64,000 bases of DNA from contig NZ_POTC01000013.1 of the NCBI RefSeq assembly GCF_002906255.1, forward strand, positions 18,548 through 82,547. Direction: 5' to 3'. The notes beneath the pieces were generated by a model, which did no database searches, was not told the DNA's origin, and was given only the letters and a program-made list of their open reading frames with translations. Origin of the DNA: Novacetimonas maltaceti. Its GTDB lineage: Bacteria > Pseudomonadota > Alphaproteobacteria > Acetobacterales > Acetobacteraceae. Within the stretch, counting starts at the first letter, position 1. Every line of letters begins with the position of its first letter. The translations under genes were made by a program, and so were the position numbers. Positions 8,678-17,427 of this stretch are shown piece by piece.

Positions 8678-9722
8678 CATGTCTTCCCCCACGCCTTCGC
8701 CGGCCCCCCTGCTGGAGGTGCGCGACCTGTGCGTCAGCTTCCCTTCGGGCGGGCGGATGATCCCGATTGTCGAGCATGTGTCCTTCACGCTGGGCGAGCG
8801 CGAGATCCTGGGCCTGGTCGGGGAATCGGGGTCGGGAAAATCCGTGACGGCCATGGCGGTCATGGGGCTGATCGACAGTCCGGGCGTGTGCATTACCGGC
8901 TCCGCGCTGTTTCGCGGGCAGGAACTCGTGGGTCTTGCGCCCGCGCGGATGCGGCGCCTGCGCGGCAGGCAGATCGCCATGATCTTCCAGGACCCGATGA
9001 CGGCATTCACCCCCGTCTATACCATCGGCTGGCAGATAGATGAGCAGATCCGCGCGCATGAACGCATCACCCGCAGGCAGGCGCGCGCGCGCACGGTGCG
9101 GTTGCTGGGCGAAATGGGCGTGCCCGACCCCGAACGCACGGCCAACCGTTACCCGCACCAGCTTTCGGGGGGATTGCGCCAGCGCGCGATGATCGCCATG
9201 GCGCTGTCATGCAATCCCGCCCTGCTGATTGCCGATGAACCCACCACGGCGCTGGATGTCACGGTGCAGGCGCAGATCCTCGAACTCGTCCGCTCGCTGC
9301 GCGCCACGCATGGGTCTTCGGTGCTGATGATCACGCATGACATGGGCGTGGTGGCCGAAACATGCGACAGCACGCTGGTGCTGTATTCGGGGCGGGTGGC
9401 GGAAACCGGGCCGACGGATGTCCTGTTCGCGCATCCGGGCCATCCCTATACGGCGGCGCTGCTGGCCTCCATCCCGCCGCTCGACGGGCCGCGGCCCGAA
9501 CGCCTGCCGACGATCGCCGGGACGCCCCCCGCGCCGCTGGAGCGCCCGGTAGGCTGCGCCTTCGGCCCGCGCTGTGCCTATGTCCATGAACGCTGCCGCA
9601 TCACTCCGCCGCCGCTGGTTCCTGTCGGCCCCGCGCAGGAGGCGGCCTGTGTCCTGCCGACGGAAGGGCGTCCCCTGCCACCGCGTAACATGGCCATCGC
9701 CACGCACGGAGCCCCCGCATGA
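8667..9722 (+). CDS. peptide ABC transporter ATP-binding protein, DppD/OppD type
   Basis: Cytoplasmic ATPase of the importer. The sequence shows Walker A (GESGSGKS), a Q-loop ([12 protein letters not shown]), the ABC signature (LSGGLRQR), Walker B ([12 protein letters not shown]) and the H-loop (MITHDMG). The C-terminal oligopeptide/dipeptide extension carries the Cys-rich [15 protein letters not shown] motif that binds an Fe-S cluster in some family members. The start has GAGGG six bases upstream and overlaps the permease stop by 11 bases; ATG at 8679 is an alternative. The stop forms an ATGA overlap with the second ATPase. Confidence 0.88.
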   Translation: MAADMSSPTPSPAPLLEVRDLCVSFPSGGRMIPIVEHVSFTLGEREILGLVGESGSGKSVTAMAVMGLIDSPGVCITGSALFRGQELVGLAPARMRRLRGRQIAMIFQDPMTAFTPVYTIGWQIDEQIRAHERITRRQARARTVRLLGEMGVPDPERTANRYPHQLSGGLRQRAMIAMALSCNPALLIADEPTTALDVTVQAQILELVRSLRATHGSSVLMITHDMGVVAETCDSTLVLYSGRVAETGPTDVLFAHPGHPYTAALLASIPPLDGPRPERLPTIAGTPPAPLERPVGCAFGPRCAYVHERCRITPPPLVPVGPAQEAACVLPTEGRPLPPRNMAIATHGAPA

Positions 9723-10723
9723 GCGCGCAGCAGGCCGCAACGATGACAGGCGACGCCGCCCCCCTGATGGAGGTGCGCGACCTGCGCAAGACCTATGCCC
9801 TGCCACGCGGGCAGACGCTCAAGGCGGTGGATGGCATTTCCCTGTCGGTCATGCCGGGGGAGGTGCTGGGCCTGGTGGGGGAATCGGGATGTGGCAAGTC
9901 CACGCTGGGGCGCTGCCTGTTGCGGCTGATGGATGTGACGTCGGGGCAGATCCTGTTCGAGGGGCGCGACATCACGACATTGGGTGAACGCGCCCTGCGG
10001 CCGCTGCGGACGCGCATGCAGATGGTGTTCCAGGATTCCTATGCCTCGCTCAACCCGCGCCGGCGCATCGGCGACCTGCTGGCCGAACCGCTGCGGGTGC
10101 ATCCCGATGCGGACGGGCGCAGGCGTCCGGCTGCCGCCATCACCGCGCGCCTGCATGAACTGATGGAACTCGTCAGCCTGCCGCGCGCGGCCCTCAACCG
10201 CTATGCCCACGAATTTTCCGGCGGCCAGCGCCAGCGCATCAATATCGCGCGCGCGCTGGCGCTGTCGCCGCGACTGGTGGTGGCGGATGAACCTGTCTCG
10301 GCACTTGATGTCTCGGTGCAGGCGCAGATCGTCAACCTGTTCATGGACCTGCAGGCGCGGCTGGGCCTGACCTATGTCTTTGTCGCGCATGACCTTGCCG
10401 TGGTGCGCCAGATTTCCACCCGTGTCGCGGTGATGTATCTCGGCGCCGTGGTCGAACTGGGCGCAACCGACAGCGTGCTGCACCATCCGGCCCATCCCTA
10501 TTCCGCCGCCCTGACCGCCGCCGTGCCGCGCCCGGTGGTGGGGGGCATGCGCGCCGTGCCGCTGGGCGGGGATATCCCAAGCCCCATCGCGCGCCCGGCG
10601 GGGTGCCGGTTCCATACGCGCTGCCCCCATGTGCAGGAGCGCTGCCGCGCCGAGGAACCCGTATTGCGCCCGGTGCGTCCCGGGCACGAGGTGGCCTGTC
10701 ATTTCCCGCTGCCGGGGGCGTGA
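9719..10723 (+). CDS. peptide ABC transporter ATP-binding protein, DppF/OppF type
   Basis: Second ATPase of the heterodimeric motor. Visible motifs are Walker A (GESGCGKST), Q-loop (MVFQDSYASLNPRRRI), signature (FSGGQRQR), Walker B (LVVADEPVSALD) and H-loop (VAHDLAVVRQI). The C-terminal domain has GCRFHTRCPHVQERC. It starts in a four-base ATGA overlap with the first ATPase and completes a five-gene importer, so the transporter is intact. The regulator gene starts about 110 bases downstream. Confidence 0.88.
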   Translation: MSAQQAATMTGDAAPLMEVRDLRKTYALPRGQTLKAVDGISLSVMPGEVLGLVGESGCGKSTLGRCLLRLMDVTSGQILFEGRDITTLGERALRPLRTRMQMVFQDSYASLNPRRRIGDLLAEPLRVHPDADGRRRPAAAITARLHELMELVSLPRAALNRYAHEFSGGQRQRINIARALALSPRLVVADEPVSALDVSVQAQIVNLFMDLQARLGLTYVFVAHDLAVVRQISTRVAVMYLGAVVELGATDSVLHHPAHPYSAALTAAVPRPVVGGMRAVPLGGDIPSPIARPAGCRFHTRCPHVQERCRAEEPVLRPVRPGHEVACHFPLPGA

Positions 10724-10832
10724 CGCACCGGCGCACATTCATCGCGATGCGGGAATGAAATTTGCGGGGTGCGCGGGAATATATGCTACCTTTGCGCCAT
10801 GCTGCCTGCATGAACCGGAAAGGGGCGGGATT

Positions 10833-11759
10833 GTGGAACTGAAATGGCTGGAAGATTTCGTCTGCCTTTCACGTACCCTCAGCTTTTCCCGTGCGGCGCG
10901 TGAACGCAATGTCAGCCAGCCCGCCTTTTCCAAGCGTATCCGCCAGCTTGAACAGTGGGCGGGCGCGCCCCTTGTCAACAGGGTCAGCTATCCCGCCGAA
11001 CTGACGGTGGAGGGCAGGCGTTTCCTGGAAGAGGCGACGGAGATCGTGGCCGCTTTCTACAGGGCGCAGCGCAGCGTCCACCCGCCGCCGTCCGACCCGT
11101 TCGAGGTCGTGACGATCGCGGCCCTGCATACGCTGGCGCTGACGCTGATCCCGCATTATTTCGGCAGCCGCCGCAACATGCCGCCCATGACGCGGCTGAA
11201 GGTGACGCCGGACCTTGGCGGGATAGAGGACAACCTCAACCGGTTGGTGACGGGGGGCGCGGATTTTTTCCTGACCTATGCCCATCCCCTTGTGCCGTTC
11301 CATCTGGACCCGGCGCTGTTTCCCTTCATCCGGCTGGGGGTGGAGCGGGTGCTGCCGGTATGTGCGCCGGAACTGGGCGCGCGGGTGCATCATGCGATGG
11401 CGCACGCCCAACCGGTCGATTACCTGAGCTATGGCGATGAATCGTTTTTTGGCGTTGCCCTGTCGAAGCTTTTTGCACGGCATGACGGATTTCGGCGGCA
11501 GGTCGTCTGTGAGGACACGCTGTCGGTGGGACTGATGTCCATGGCGCGGGCTGGCTGGGGGGTGGCATGGCTGCCCGAAGGGCTGATCCGCAATGAACTT
11601 GATGATGGCCTGCTGGTGCAGGTTACAAATGACCCTGCAATGGTGCTGGAGGTGGAGACACGGCTTTATCGCCATGCCAATGCGGCCCGTCCGGTATGTG
11701 ACCAGGTATGGGATGTCTTTACCTCACGCGCGAACAGGTTCGCCCCGGCCCATGCCTGA
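10833..11759 (+). CDS. LysR-type transcriptional regulator
   Basis: DNA-binding regulator of 308 residues. The N-terminal winged helix (VELKWLEDFVCLSRTLSFSR, then NVSQPAFSKRIRQLE) is followed by a LysR substrate-binding domain. The GTG start is chosen because AGGGG lies seven bases upstream and the HTH begins directly after it; an upstream in-frame extension has no homologous look. It is co-directional with the importer operon and faces the amidase operon, so it probably controls one or both. The co-inducer is unknown. The TATAACC/GGTTATA dyad before the binding-protein gene is a possible target. Confidence 0.86.
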   Translation: MELKWLEDFVCLSRTLSFSRAARERNVSQPAFSKRIRQLEQWAGAPLVNRVSYPAELTVEGRRFLEEATEIVAAFYRAQRSVHPPPSDPFEVVTIAALHTLALTLIPHYFGSRRNMPPMTRLKVTPDLGGIEDNLNRLVTGGADFFLTYAHPLVPFHLDPALFPFIRLGVERVLPVCAPELGARVHHAMAHAQPVDYLSYGDESFFGVALSKLFARHDGFRRQVVCEDTLSVGLMSMARAGWGVAWLPEGLIRNELDDGLLVQVTNDPAMVLEVETRLYRHANAARPVCDQVWDVFTSRANRFAPAHA

Positions 11760-11785
11760 CGGCACACGCCGCAGTCCATGAACGT

Positions 11786-11815
11786 TTTTGGTGAAGGTTT
11801 TTTTTGAAAATCTTG
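11786..11815. repeat. degenerate copy of the three-stem intergenic repeat
   Basis: ACGTTTTTGGTGAAGG followed by a run of eight T residues matches the outer arm of the repeat seen complete at 33753-33832. It lies between two convergent genes, LysR and the amidase, as do most copies in this window. It may still terminate LysR transcription. Confidence 0.55.
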
Positions 11816-11857
11816 AAAATAAAAAGAGAAATCTAGAAACGTCGGCATCCGGTAACA

Positions 11858-13189
11858 TCACGATGCGGGGCCGGCAGGTAACGCCCGGCGCAACCCCTGC
11901 CGCGCGATCAGGCCTTCAAGCCAGATGGCATGTTCCAGCAAAGTCCGGTCACTGCCCCGCCGCGCGCTCAGCAGCACACCGACCGGACGGCCCCCATCAT
12001 CTTCCCCGCATGGGATGCTGATGGAAGGATGGCCGCTGATATTCGTCACCGTGCAGTTGCGCGATGCCAGCAGGGGATGTTCGGCCGTCATCGCCTCGGG
12101 GGGCAGGGCAGGTATCTGCGCCGTGGGTTCAAGCAGCAGGTCGCATGTCTCCAGCACCCGGTCCATGTCCGCCCTTATGGCGGCCTGTTCGCGGCGTGCA
12201 TCCTCGATTTCGCTGAGGGAGACGGAACTTTTCCGCAACAGGCGTTCGCGCAGGGCAGGGGAAATGGCATCGGGGCTTTTGTGCACGGCATCGCGCCAGA
12301 CCTGCCATGATTCGGCAAAAAGCGCGCCTGTGACAGGCAATGTCCGGGCATGCAGTGCCGTTGCGCAGTCGATGGGCACGATGCCCCCGTCATGCAGGGC
12401 CGACAGCAGCCGGTCCATGACTCCGGTGATGCTGGCGTCACAATTTTCAAATCCCTCCCACCGGATGCCGATACGTGGCGTGCGTGGTGGTTGGGGGGTG
12501 GGAGCCGTGGCGCCATGGTCGATGGCGCAGAACAGGTGCAGCGCGTCGCGTGCGGTGCGTGTCAGCAGACCGACATGGTCAAGGCTGGGGACAAGGGGCA
12601 TGATCCCGGTCATGTCCCAGCGGGCCGCCGTGGGCTTGAACCCCGCGATGCCGCAGCAATGTGCGGGAAAGCGGATGGAACATGCGGTATCCGTGCCAAG
12701 CGCGGCCATGGTGAGCCCATTGGCCACGGCGGCGGCGGACCCGCTGCTGGACCCGCCGGGGTCCAGTCGGGTGTCGCGTGGATTGCGGGTGCGTGCCCCC
12801 ACGGCATTTTCGCCGGTCGTGCCCCATGCCAGTTCGCACATGCTGGTCACGGCGGGGAACAGTGCACCCGCCGCGCGCAGGCGGGCGATGATCCACGCAT
12901 CCTGCGCCGCAATGCGCCCGGCGAACAGGCGGCTGCCCCCCTGTATGGGGGTGTTGGCGATATCTATGTTGTCCTTTACCGCGATGTTCAACCCATGGAG
13001 CGGCAGCCCCGCGCGCTGCTGTCCGGACAGGCGGGCCAGGGCCTGTGCTTCCTGAAGGGTGGCCGCGTGCCGGACATGGCGCAGGGCATGCACGCCTGTA
13101 TCGCGTGCCTCCATCCGCGCCAGTTCCGTGCGGATGGCCGCACCGGGATCCGCATCGCGGCGATGCCCTGTCGTGCGGCCGGATGTCAT
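11858..13189 (-). CDS. amidase-signature family amidohydrolase
   Basis: Cytoplasmic hydrolase of carboxamides, 443 residues. The Ser-cisSer-Lys triad is visible as Lys72 (LNIAVKDNIDI), Ser148 (GGSSSGSAAA) and Ser171 (GTDTACSIRFPA). The usual GG before the nucleophile is replaced by AC and GGSSGGS is GGSSSGS, so it is an atypical member. The start at 13189 forms an ATGA overlap with the peptidase stop, which makes translational coupling likely; the upstream extension is antisense-like sequence. As the last gene of an operon with a DmpA-type peptidase and a D-amino-acid-transaminase-like gene, it probably releases amino acids from amides. The substrate is not known. Confidence 0.85.
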   Translation of the reverse strand: MTSGRTTGHRRDADPGAAIRTELARMEARDTGVHALRHVRHAATLQEAQALARLSGQQRAGLPLHGLNIAVKDNIDIANTPIQGGSRLFAGRIAAQDAWIIARLRAAGALFPAVTSMCELAWGTTGENAVGARTRNPRDTRLDPGGSSSGSAAAVANGLTMAALGTDTACSIRFPAHCCGIAGFKPTAARWDMTGIMPLVPSLDHVGLLTRTARDALHLFCAIDHGATAPTPQPPRTPRIGIRWEGFENCDASITGVMDRLLSALHDGGIVPIDCATALHARTLPVTGALFAESWQVWRDAVHKSPDAISPALRERLLRKSSVSLSEIEDARREQAAIRADMDRVLETCDLLLEPTAQIPALPPEAMTAEHPLLASRNCTVTNISGHPSISIPCGEDDGGRPVGVLLSARRGSDRTLLEHAIWLEGLIARQGLRRALPAGPAS

Positions 13190-14241
13190 GGGTGCGGGTG
13201 GGCCGCCAGCACGTCCGACAGGGCAGGGAACACCACGCCGTTGCGTCCGGTGACGGGGGCGGCCGCGCACAGGGCGTTGAGCACGGCTTCCTGCGTGGCT
13301 TCGGCCACCGCGCGGAACAGCGTGTCGATATGCGCCTCGTTCAGCATGGGGCGGTTGATGACGCCTTCGGGTTCGTGCAGGTGGAAGCGGACGCCGGGGC
13401 AGAAACCCACCGCGACATCGCCGCTGCCATTGCCCCAGAACGATCCCAGCCGTCCGATCCCCACGCCCGCGCGACGGATGACGCGGCGCAGCTGCCGGTA
13501 ATCCAGCGGCAGGTCGGTGGCGACAACCATGATGACGGAACCGCGTTCGCGTTCATTGTGCAGGGCCGGGGCGGCCGGGGGCGCGATGCGTCGCCCGTCG
13601 GGCAGGGTCAGGTCGCCCGGCATGCCGAAATTGGCCAGTACCAGCACGCCGAGAATCCCCTGGTGCATCCCGGCCGCGACATGGCGCGACGACGTGCCGA
13701 TCCCGCCCTTGAAACCGAACGCCGTCATGCCGGTGCCCGCGCCGACGCCACCCTGCGCCACCGTGCCGCCCTGTGCATCGCGTATCGCCTGCAACGCATC
13801 ATCCGGCGTTACGGCCAGCGCCTGTATGTCATTGATGCGCCCGTCATTGCATTCGCACACCAGCGGGTTGACCGTCGACAGGCTGCGGCCGATTTCGGGA
13901 TTGCGCCTGATGGCGTCGCGGATCAGCGCCTCGGCCCCCGCACTGACGGACAGGGTGTTGGTCAGCAGGATCGGCGTTTCGATCTGGCCGAGTTCCTCGA
14001 CCTGCATCAGGCCGACGCTCTTGCCGAACCCGTTGAAGACATGTACCGCGCCCAGCGGACGGTCGCGGAACAGGTCGCCATCATGGGGCAGGATGCAGGT
14101 GACGCCCGTCTGCACCGGGCCGTTGCGCAGCGTACGGTGCCCGACGCGCACGCCGGGGACATCGGTGATGGCATTGTACGGGCCGGGCGGCAGGATGCCA
14201 CAGCCCAGCCGGAAGCGGCGCGCGGGACTGTCGAGTGTCAT
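13186..14241 (-). CDS. P1/S58 family peptidase (L-aminopeptidase/D-esterase, DmpA-like)
   Basis: Self-processing Ntn-type hydrolase of 351 residues, related to Ochrobactrum DmpA, which removes L-residues from peptides and hydrolyses D-amino-acid amides and esters. The family N-terminus is clear (GPYNAITDVPGVRVGH), as are NPLVCECNDG and the GVGAGTGMTAFGFKGGIGT segment. The predicted autocleavage site is Gly234-Ser235 (ERERGSVIMVV), making Ser235 the N-terminal nucleophile of the beta chain. Both ends overlap neighbours by four bases (ATGA), so the three genes are translated as a unit. No signal peptide is seen, so it probably acts in the cytoplasm on imported substrates. Confidence 0.87.
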   Translation of the reverse strand: MTLDSPARRFRLGCGILPPGPYNAITDVPGVRVGHRTLRNGPVQTGVTCILPHDGDLFRDRPLGAVHVFNGFGKSVGLMQVEELGQIETPILLTNTLSVSAGAEALIRDAIRRNPEIGRSLSTVNPLVCECNDGRINDIQALAVTPDDALQAIRDAQGGTVAQGGVGAGTGMTAFGFKGGIGTSSRHVAAGMHQGILGVLVLANFGMPGDLTLPDGRRIAPPAAPALHNERERGSVIMVVATDLPLDYRQLRRVIRRAGVGIGRLGSFWGNGSGDVAVGFCPGVRFHLHEPEGVINRPMLNEAHIDTLFRAVAEATQEAVLNALCAAAPVTGRNGVVFPALSDVLAAHPHP

Positions 14242-15104
14242 GGCGCACCCGTGGCGGCGAGGGCGCGGATGAAGGCGACATACGCATCCTGCAGGCGCTT
14301 CGTGACCTTCCCGATCCGTCCGTCGCCCACGACATGGTCGTCAATGCGGGTGATGGGAACGACCATGTATGTCGCGCTGGTCGCGAAGACCTCTGGCGCG
14401 CGTGACAGTTCGTCGCGCGTGATGACGCGTTCTTCCACCGTCATCCCGGCCTCCCGCGCCAGGGTGATGATCCGCTGGCGCGTGCAGCCGGCCAGAAGGT
14501 GGTTCGACAGCGGGCGCGTGACCAGCGTGCCAGTATCGGTGACGATGAAGATGTTGGAGGACGACCCTTCGGTCACGCCCTGTTCGTCGACGAAGATGGT
14601 ATCGTTGAACCCGTTGGCAAGCGCGCTGCGCTTGGCCATGACCTGTGGCAGCAGCATGACCGTCTTGATGTCGCGATGGAGCCAGCGGATGTCGGGCTGC
14701 ACCTGCACCGTGATCCCGCGCGACAGGTGCGGGGCGGACAGGATGTCCTGTGCCTGCGTCAGGATGAACAGCGTGAGGCGTTCCTGCGGCACGGCGGTAA
14801 ACGCGCGCGGGGTCGCGCCGGGCGTGACCTGCAGGTAGGCAAGCCCGTCCGTGACGCCGTTACGCCGGGCAAGGTCGTTGATGACCTGTTCGAGTTGCGG
14901 GCGTTCGGGCGGCGGGGCCATGCCACATGCGGCAAGGGAGCGGTCCAGCCGCGCAAGGTGGCTGTCCATGTCCACGAAGCACCCGTTGACGACGATACAG
15001 ACCTCATAGATCCCTTCACCGAACAGGAAGGCCCGATCAAAGGGGGAAATCCGTGCACTCTCCGCAGGCTGGAATTCCCCGTTCAGGTAGATCAGTGACC
15101 CCAT
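14238..15104 (-). CDS. class IV PLP aminotransferase, D-amino-acid-transaminase type
   Basis: Fold-type IV transaminase of 288 residues. The opening IYLNGEFQPAE and SPFDRAFLFGEGIYEV are typical of D-amino-acid transaminases. The PLP lysine is Lys147 (HRDIKTVMLLPQV) and the cofactor-binding Glu is Glu179 (VTEGSSSNIFIV), nearly the same numbering as the Bacillus enzyme (Lys145, Glu177). Branched-chain aminotransferase or aminodeoxychorismate lyase are relatives that cannot be fully excluded. GGAG lies seven bases before the ATG. As first gene of the operon with DmpA-like and amidase genes, it would transaminate the amino acids they release. Confidence 0.82.
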   Translation of the reverse strand: MGSLIYLNGEFQPAESARISPFDRAFLFGEGIYEVCIVVNGCFVDMDSHLARLDRSLAACGMAPPPERPQLEQVINDLARRNGVTDGLAYLQVTPGATPRAFTAVPQERLTLFILTQAQDILSAPHLSRGITVQVQPDIRWLHRDIKTVMLLPQVMAKRSALANGFNDTIFVDEQGVTEGSSSNIFIVTDTGTLVTRPLSNHLLAGCTRQRIITLAREAGMTVEERVITRDELSRAPEVFATSATYMVVPITRIDDHVVGDGRIGKVTKRLQDAYVAFIRALAATGAP

Positions 15105-15235
15105 GTCTTGCTCCGGTATGGCGAAAATGGATGGCGGACATTATGGCCCCGGATCGGGCGGCCGTCGAATTGATATTTTCTTTGCTTCCATTCTCAAAAG
15201 TTACTGGATGCGACACACCCTGCGGCCCCGTGGGG

Positions 15236-15505
15236 TCAGCGCCGCTGCCGTGCGGACCATGCTGCGATGCCGGCCGCGACCAGCAGCCCGGCGATGGAAA
15301 ATGTCGCGCACCACAGCAGCACGCCGCCCACGACGCCATCCGTCAGCGCCGTGCCGAGGGCAAGGGCAGGGGTCCCAGCCCGGATCACCCGCAGCATCGG
15401 GCGATAACGCGCAGGCACGCCCGGCAGGCGGTAGCGTGTGCAGTGCAGTCCGGCATGGCATGCGAGGCAGCAGGCCCACAGCAGGACAAGGCAGGGGATC
15501 ATCAT
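15236..15505 (-). CDS. DUF3325-like small membrane protein
   Basis: Protein of 89 residues with three predicted membrane segments (MIPCLVLLWACCLACHAGL, ALALGTALTDGVVGGVLLW, SIAGLLVAAGIAAW). It starts in an ATGA overlap with the PepSY gene. The size, topology and position after DUF3649 and PepSY genes match the DUF3325 proteins of proteobacterial siderophore-receptor clusters. The molecular function is not established; a helper role in periplasmic iron-siderophore handling is inferred from context. Confidence 0.65.
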   Translation of the reverse strand: MMIPCLVLLWACCLACHAGLHCTRYRLPGVPARYRPMLRVIRAGTPALALGTALTDGVVGGVLLWCATFSIAGLLVAAGIAAWSARQRR

Positions 15506-16962
15506 CGGGCATCCCCGCCTGTTCGCCGCATGGCATACAGTCCGCCAAGGCCGCACAGGAATGCCATTGCGCCGACGCCCCCATGCAGGGCGGGGGCATG
15601 CCGCCATGCCGTCATGCCGGTCATGGCATCCATGGCCGGCACCCCACAGCCGAGCAGCGCGATGATGGCAAGCTGTTCGCGCCATCCCCGCATCGGCAGT
15701 CCTTGGCATGAGCGCAGGACACCATGCAGCGCGCAGGCCGCCCATATGCCAAGGAACATTGTGATCTCCGCCATGTCCCGTCCGGGCCGTCCCGCAGGCA
15801 GCATCCGGTTGGCCCACAGGAAGGACAGGATACCGATCGGTAAACCCGTTATGGTGGCGATGGCCAGCCCTTCCGCGATGCGGAAGGCGACCCGGTGTCC
15901 CGACTGGCGGCGTCGTTTCATCAGGAACAGCACCAGGCCGGTTGCAATCGTTGCCGTCGCCCCAAGGCCGGATATGAAATACAGCCAGCGCAGCGCGGGC
16001 GGGGCAAAGCGTGCGTAATGCAACCCGTGCATCAGTTGCAGGGTCGTGGCGATGGGGCGGCGCGTCAGTGTCGTGCCCAGCAGGCGCCCGTCCGGCAGGG
16101 CGAAATCGACATGGTCGCGCGTCAGGAACGGGCCGGAGGCGTCGCTTGCAGAAATGCTCAGCCGGTCGGGTGAAAACAGGATGAAACCACATTCCCGGCC
16201 ACCGAGGTTCGTGCGCGCCGTCTCCAGCAACGGGCGCAGGTGCGCCACCATGGGCAGGGGCGGGGCAGGGCGCGACGGGGGCGCTGCGGCGGGCTTCGGT
16301 GCCGCCACCATGGGCAGGCGCGCGGGCAGGATCGTGTCGGCATGCACAAGAATGCCGGTATAGGCCATCATGACGGTAAAGGGCAGGAACAGCACGCCGC
16401 CGAGCAGGTGCGCATCCAGCCATGACCGGATACGCGATCCAGACAGGCGCAGCATGACAAGGTCGGGCAGCAGCGCGCGCAGATGGATGATGATCCCGGC
16501 CCCCACCGAAACCAGCAGCCCGAGTGCGAGGATATTGACAATGCCCACGCCAATCGTGCCGCCCCCACGCAGTGTATAATGGAAGTTGTAGAAGAACTTC
16601 CCCCCCGCCGTGGCGCGTGCCGCGATGGGTGCGCCCGTGCGCGGGTCGAGCACGTCGCCCGTGAATTCATGGCCATTGTAATGCAGGACCTCCAGCACCG
16701 GCATCCGGGCGGAGGGCAGGTTGAGGAACGCGAAGATACCCCGCGCCTGCTGTTCGCGCACCCGTGCGGCCGCTGCATCAAGTGCCGCATCCGTAAGGGG
16801 CGTGCCAGCGGGGATATCTATTTCCGGCTGCATCCAGCGCGTGATTTCCGTATCGAAAACCGCAAGCGTGCCGGTGGCGCAGATACAGGCCAGCACAAGC
16901 CCGCACACGAACCCGATCCATGTGTGCAGCCATCCCATGCGTGTACGCAGCGTTTCGCGCAT
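15502..16962 (-). CDS. PepSY-associated TM helix protein (iron-regulated membrane protein)
   Basis: Inner-membrane protein of 486 residues. The N-terminal motif TRMGWLHTWIGFVCGLVL is the PepSY-TM signature, followed by a periplasmic PepSY region and helices with NFHYTLRGG and MHGLHYARFAPPALRWLYFISGLGA. The conserved His residues in the membrane segments resemble those of proteins thought to reduce ferric siderophores. The ATG at 16962 overlaps the preceding stop by one base (TAATG), so the longer frame upstream is not used. It belongs to a three-gene unit diverging from a siderophore receptor. Confidence 0.82.
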   Translation of the reverse strand: MRETLRTRMGWLHTWIGFVCGLVLACICATGTLAVFDTEITRWMQPEIDIPAGTPLTDAALDAAAARVREQQARGIFAFLNLPSARMPVLEVLHYNGHEFTGDVLDPRTGAPIAARATAGGKFFYNFHYTLRGGGTIGVGIVNILALGLLVSVGAGIIIHLRALLPDLVMLRLSGSRIRSWLDAHLLGGVLFLPFTVMMAYTGILVHADTILPARLPMVAAPKPAAAPPSRPAPPLPMVAHLRPLLETARTNLGGRECGFILFSPDRLSISASDASGPFLTRDHVDFALPDGRLLGTTLTRRPIATTLQLMHGLHYARFAPPALRWLYFISGLGATATIATGLVLFLMKRRRQSGHRVAFRIAEGLAIATITGLPIGILSFLWANRMLPAGRPGRDMAEITMFLGIWAACALHGVLRSCQGLPMRGWREQLAIIALLGCGVPAMDAMTGMTAWRHAPALHGGVGAMAFLCGLGGLYAMRRTGGDAR

Positions 16963-17252
16963 TATGGCACGACCTGCGGCCATAATGCGAGCAGACCGCC
17001 CAGTACGATGAGCATGACCAGCCCGCGATGGCGCGCCCGCATCCCGAAACAGGCCAGCACCATGACCGGCAGGCAGGCGATGGCGATGACCTGGCCCAGA
17101 GCCGTGGCCTCGGCCGGCAGGGGCGCATGCCAGCAACTGGCGTCATGCACGATCAGGCGCGCGACAACATACGACAGCAGGCATGCCGCCACGGCGGTGC
17201 GGAGCCTGTCTGCGGACAGCGCGGATTTCTGTTTCGCCTTGTCGCGGGTCAC
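16962..17252 (-). CDS. DUF3649-like small iron-uptake membrane protein
   Basis: Protein of 96 residues with a basic N-terminus (TRDKAKQKSALSADRLR) and three hydrophobic segments (AVAACLLSYVVARLIV, ALGQVIAIACLPVMVLACFGM, LVMLIVLGGLLALW). The GTG start has AGGA about five bases upstream and places the basic stretch first; the longer frame to 17405 crosses the promoter region. Size, position and topology match DUF3649 proteins that precede PepSY genes in iron-uptake clusters. Exact role unknown. Expression is probably iron-repressed through the dyads just upstream. Confidence 0.62.
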   Translation of the reverse strand: MTRDKAKQKSALSADRLRTAVAACLLSYVVARLIVHDASCWHAPLPAEATALGQVIAIACLPVMVLACFGMRARHRGLVMLIVLGGLLALWPQVVP

Positions 17253-17283
17253 GGATGTCCTTGTGTTACAGAGTGTTAAATAA

Positions 17284-17300
17284 ATGCGACACATTCGCAT
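17284..17300. promoter_or_regulatory. ATGCGA-N5-TCGCAT dyad, candidate iron-regulator box
   Basis: A perfect 6-bp dyad with a 5-bp centre lies about 32 bases upstream of the DUF3649-like start. A second dyad with the same core and spacing sits 81 bases away, near the receptor gene. Two copies in one divergent iron-gene promoter region suggest a Fur-family site. The identity of the regulator is inferred. Confidence 0.5.
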
Positions 17301-17364
17301 GTGGTGTTCATGCCACAAATTTGCACCTTTTGCGAAAACTGTGTGATAACGCCCTTTCTGCTGT

Positions 17365-17379
17365 TGCGACTTACTCGCA
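17365..17379. promoter_or_regulatory. TGCGA-N5-TCGCA dyad over the receptor -35 region
   Basis: A perfect 5-bp dyad overlaps TTGCGA (17364-17369), which could serve as a -35 element with TATATC (17386-17391) 16 bases downstream. Binding here would block the siderophore-receptor promoter, as expected for repression by Fur under iron sufficiency. Confidence 0.52.
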
Positions 17380-17427
17380 CTTGCGTATATCACGCCGCGA
17401 CGCAACCGTTTTTACCCGAGGCTCCCT

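Noticed and set aside
13045..14838. 597-codon open frame on the plus strand
   Set aside because: Antisense to the coupled DmpA-like and transaminase genes, whose ATGA overlaps and motifs are convincing.
14238..15104. Branched-chain aminotransferase ilvE
   Set aside because: The N-terminal pattern, length and Lys147/Glu179 positions fit D-amino-acid transaminases better, and the operon has D-specific relatives. It remains a lesser possibility.
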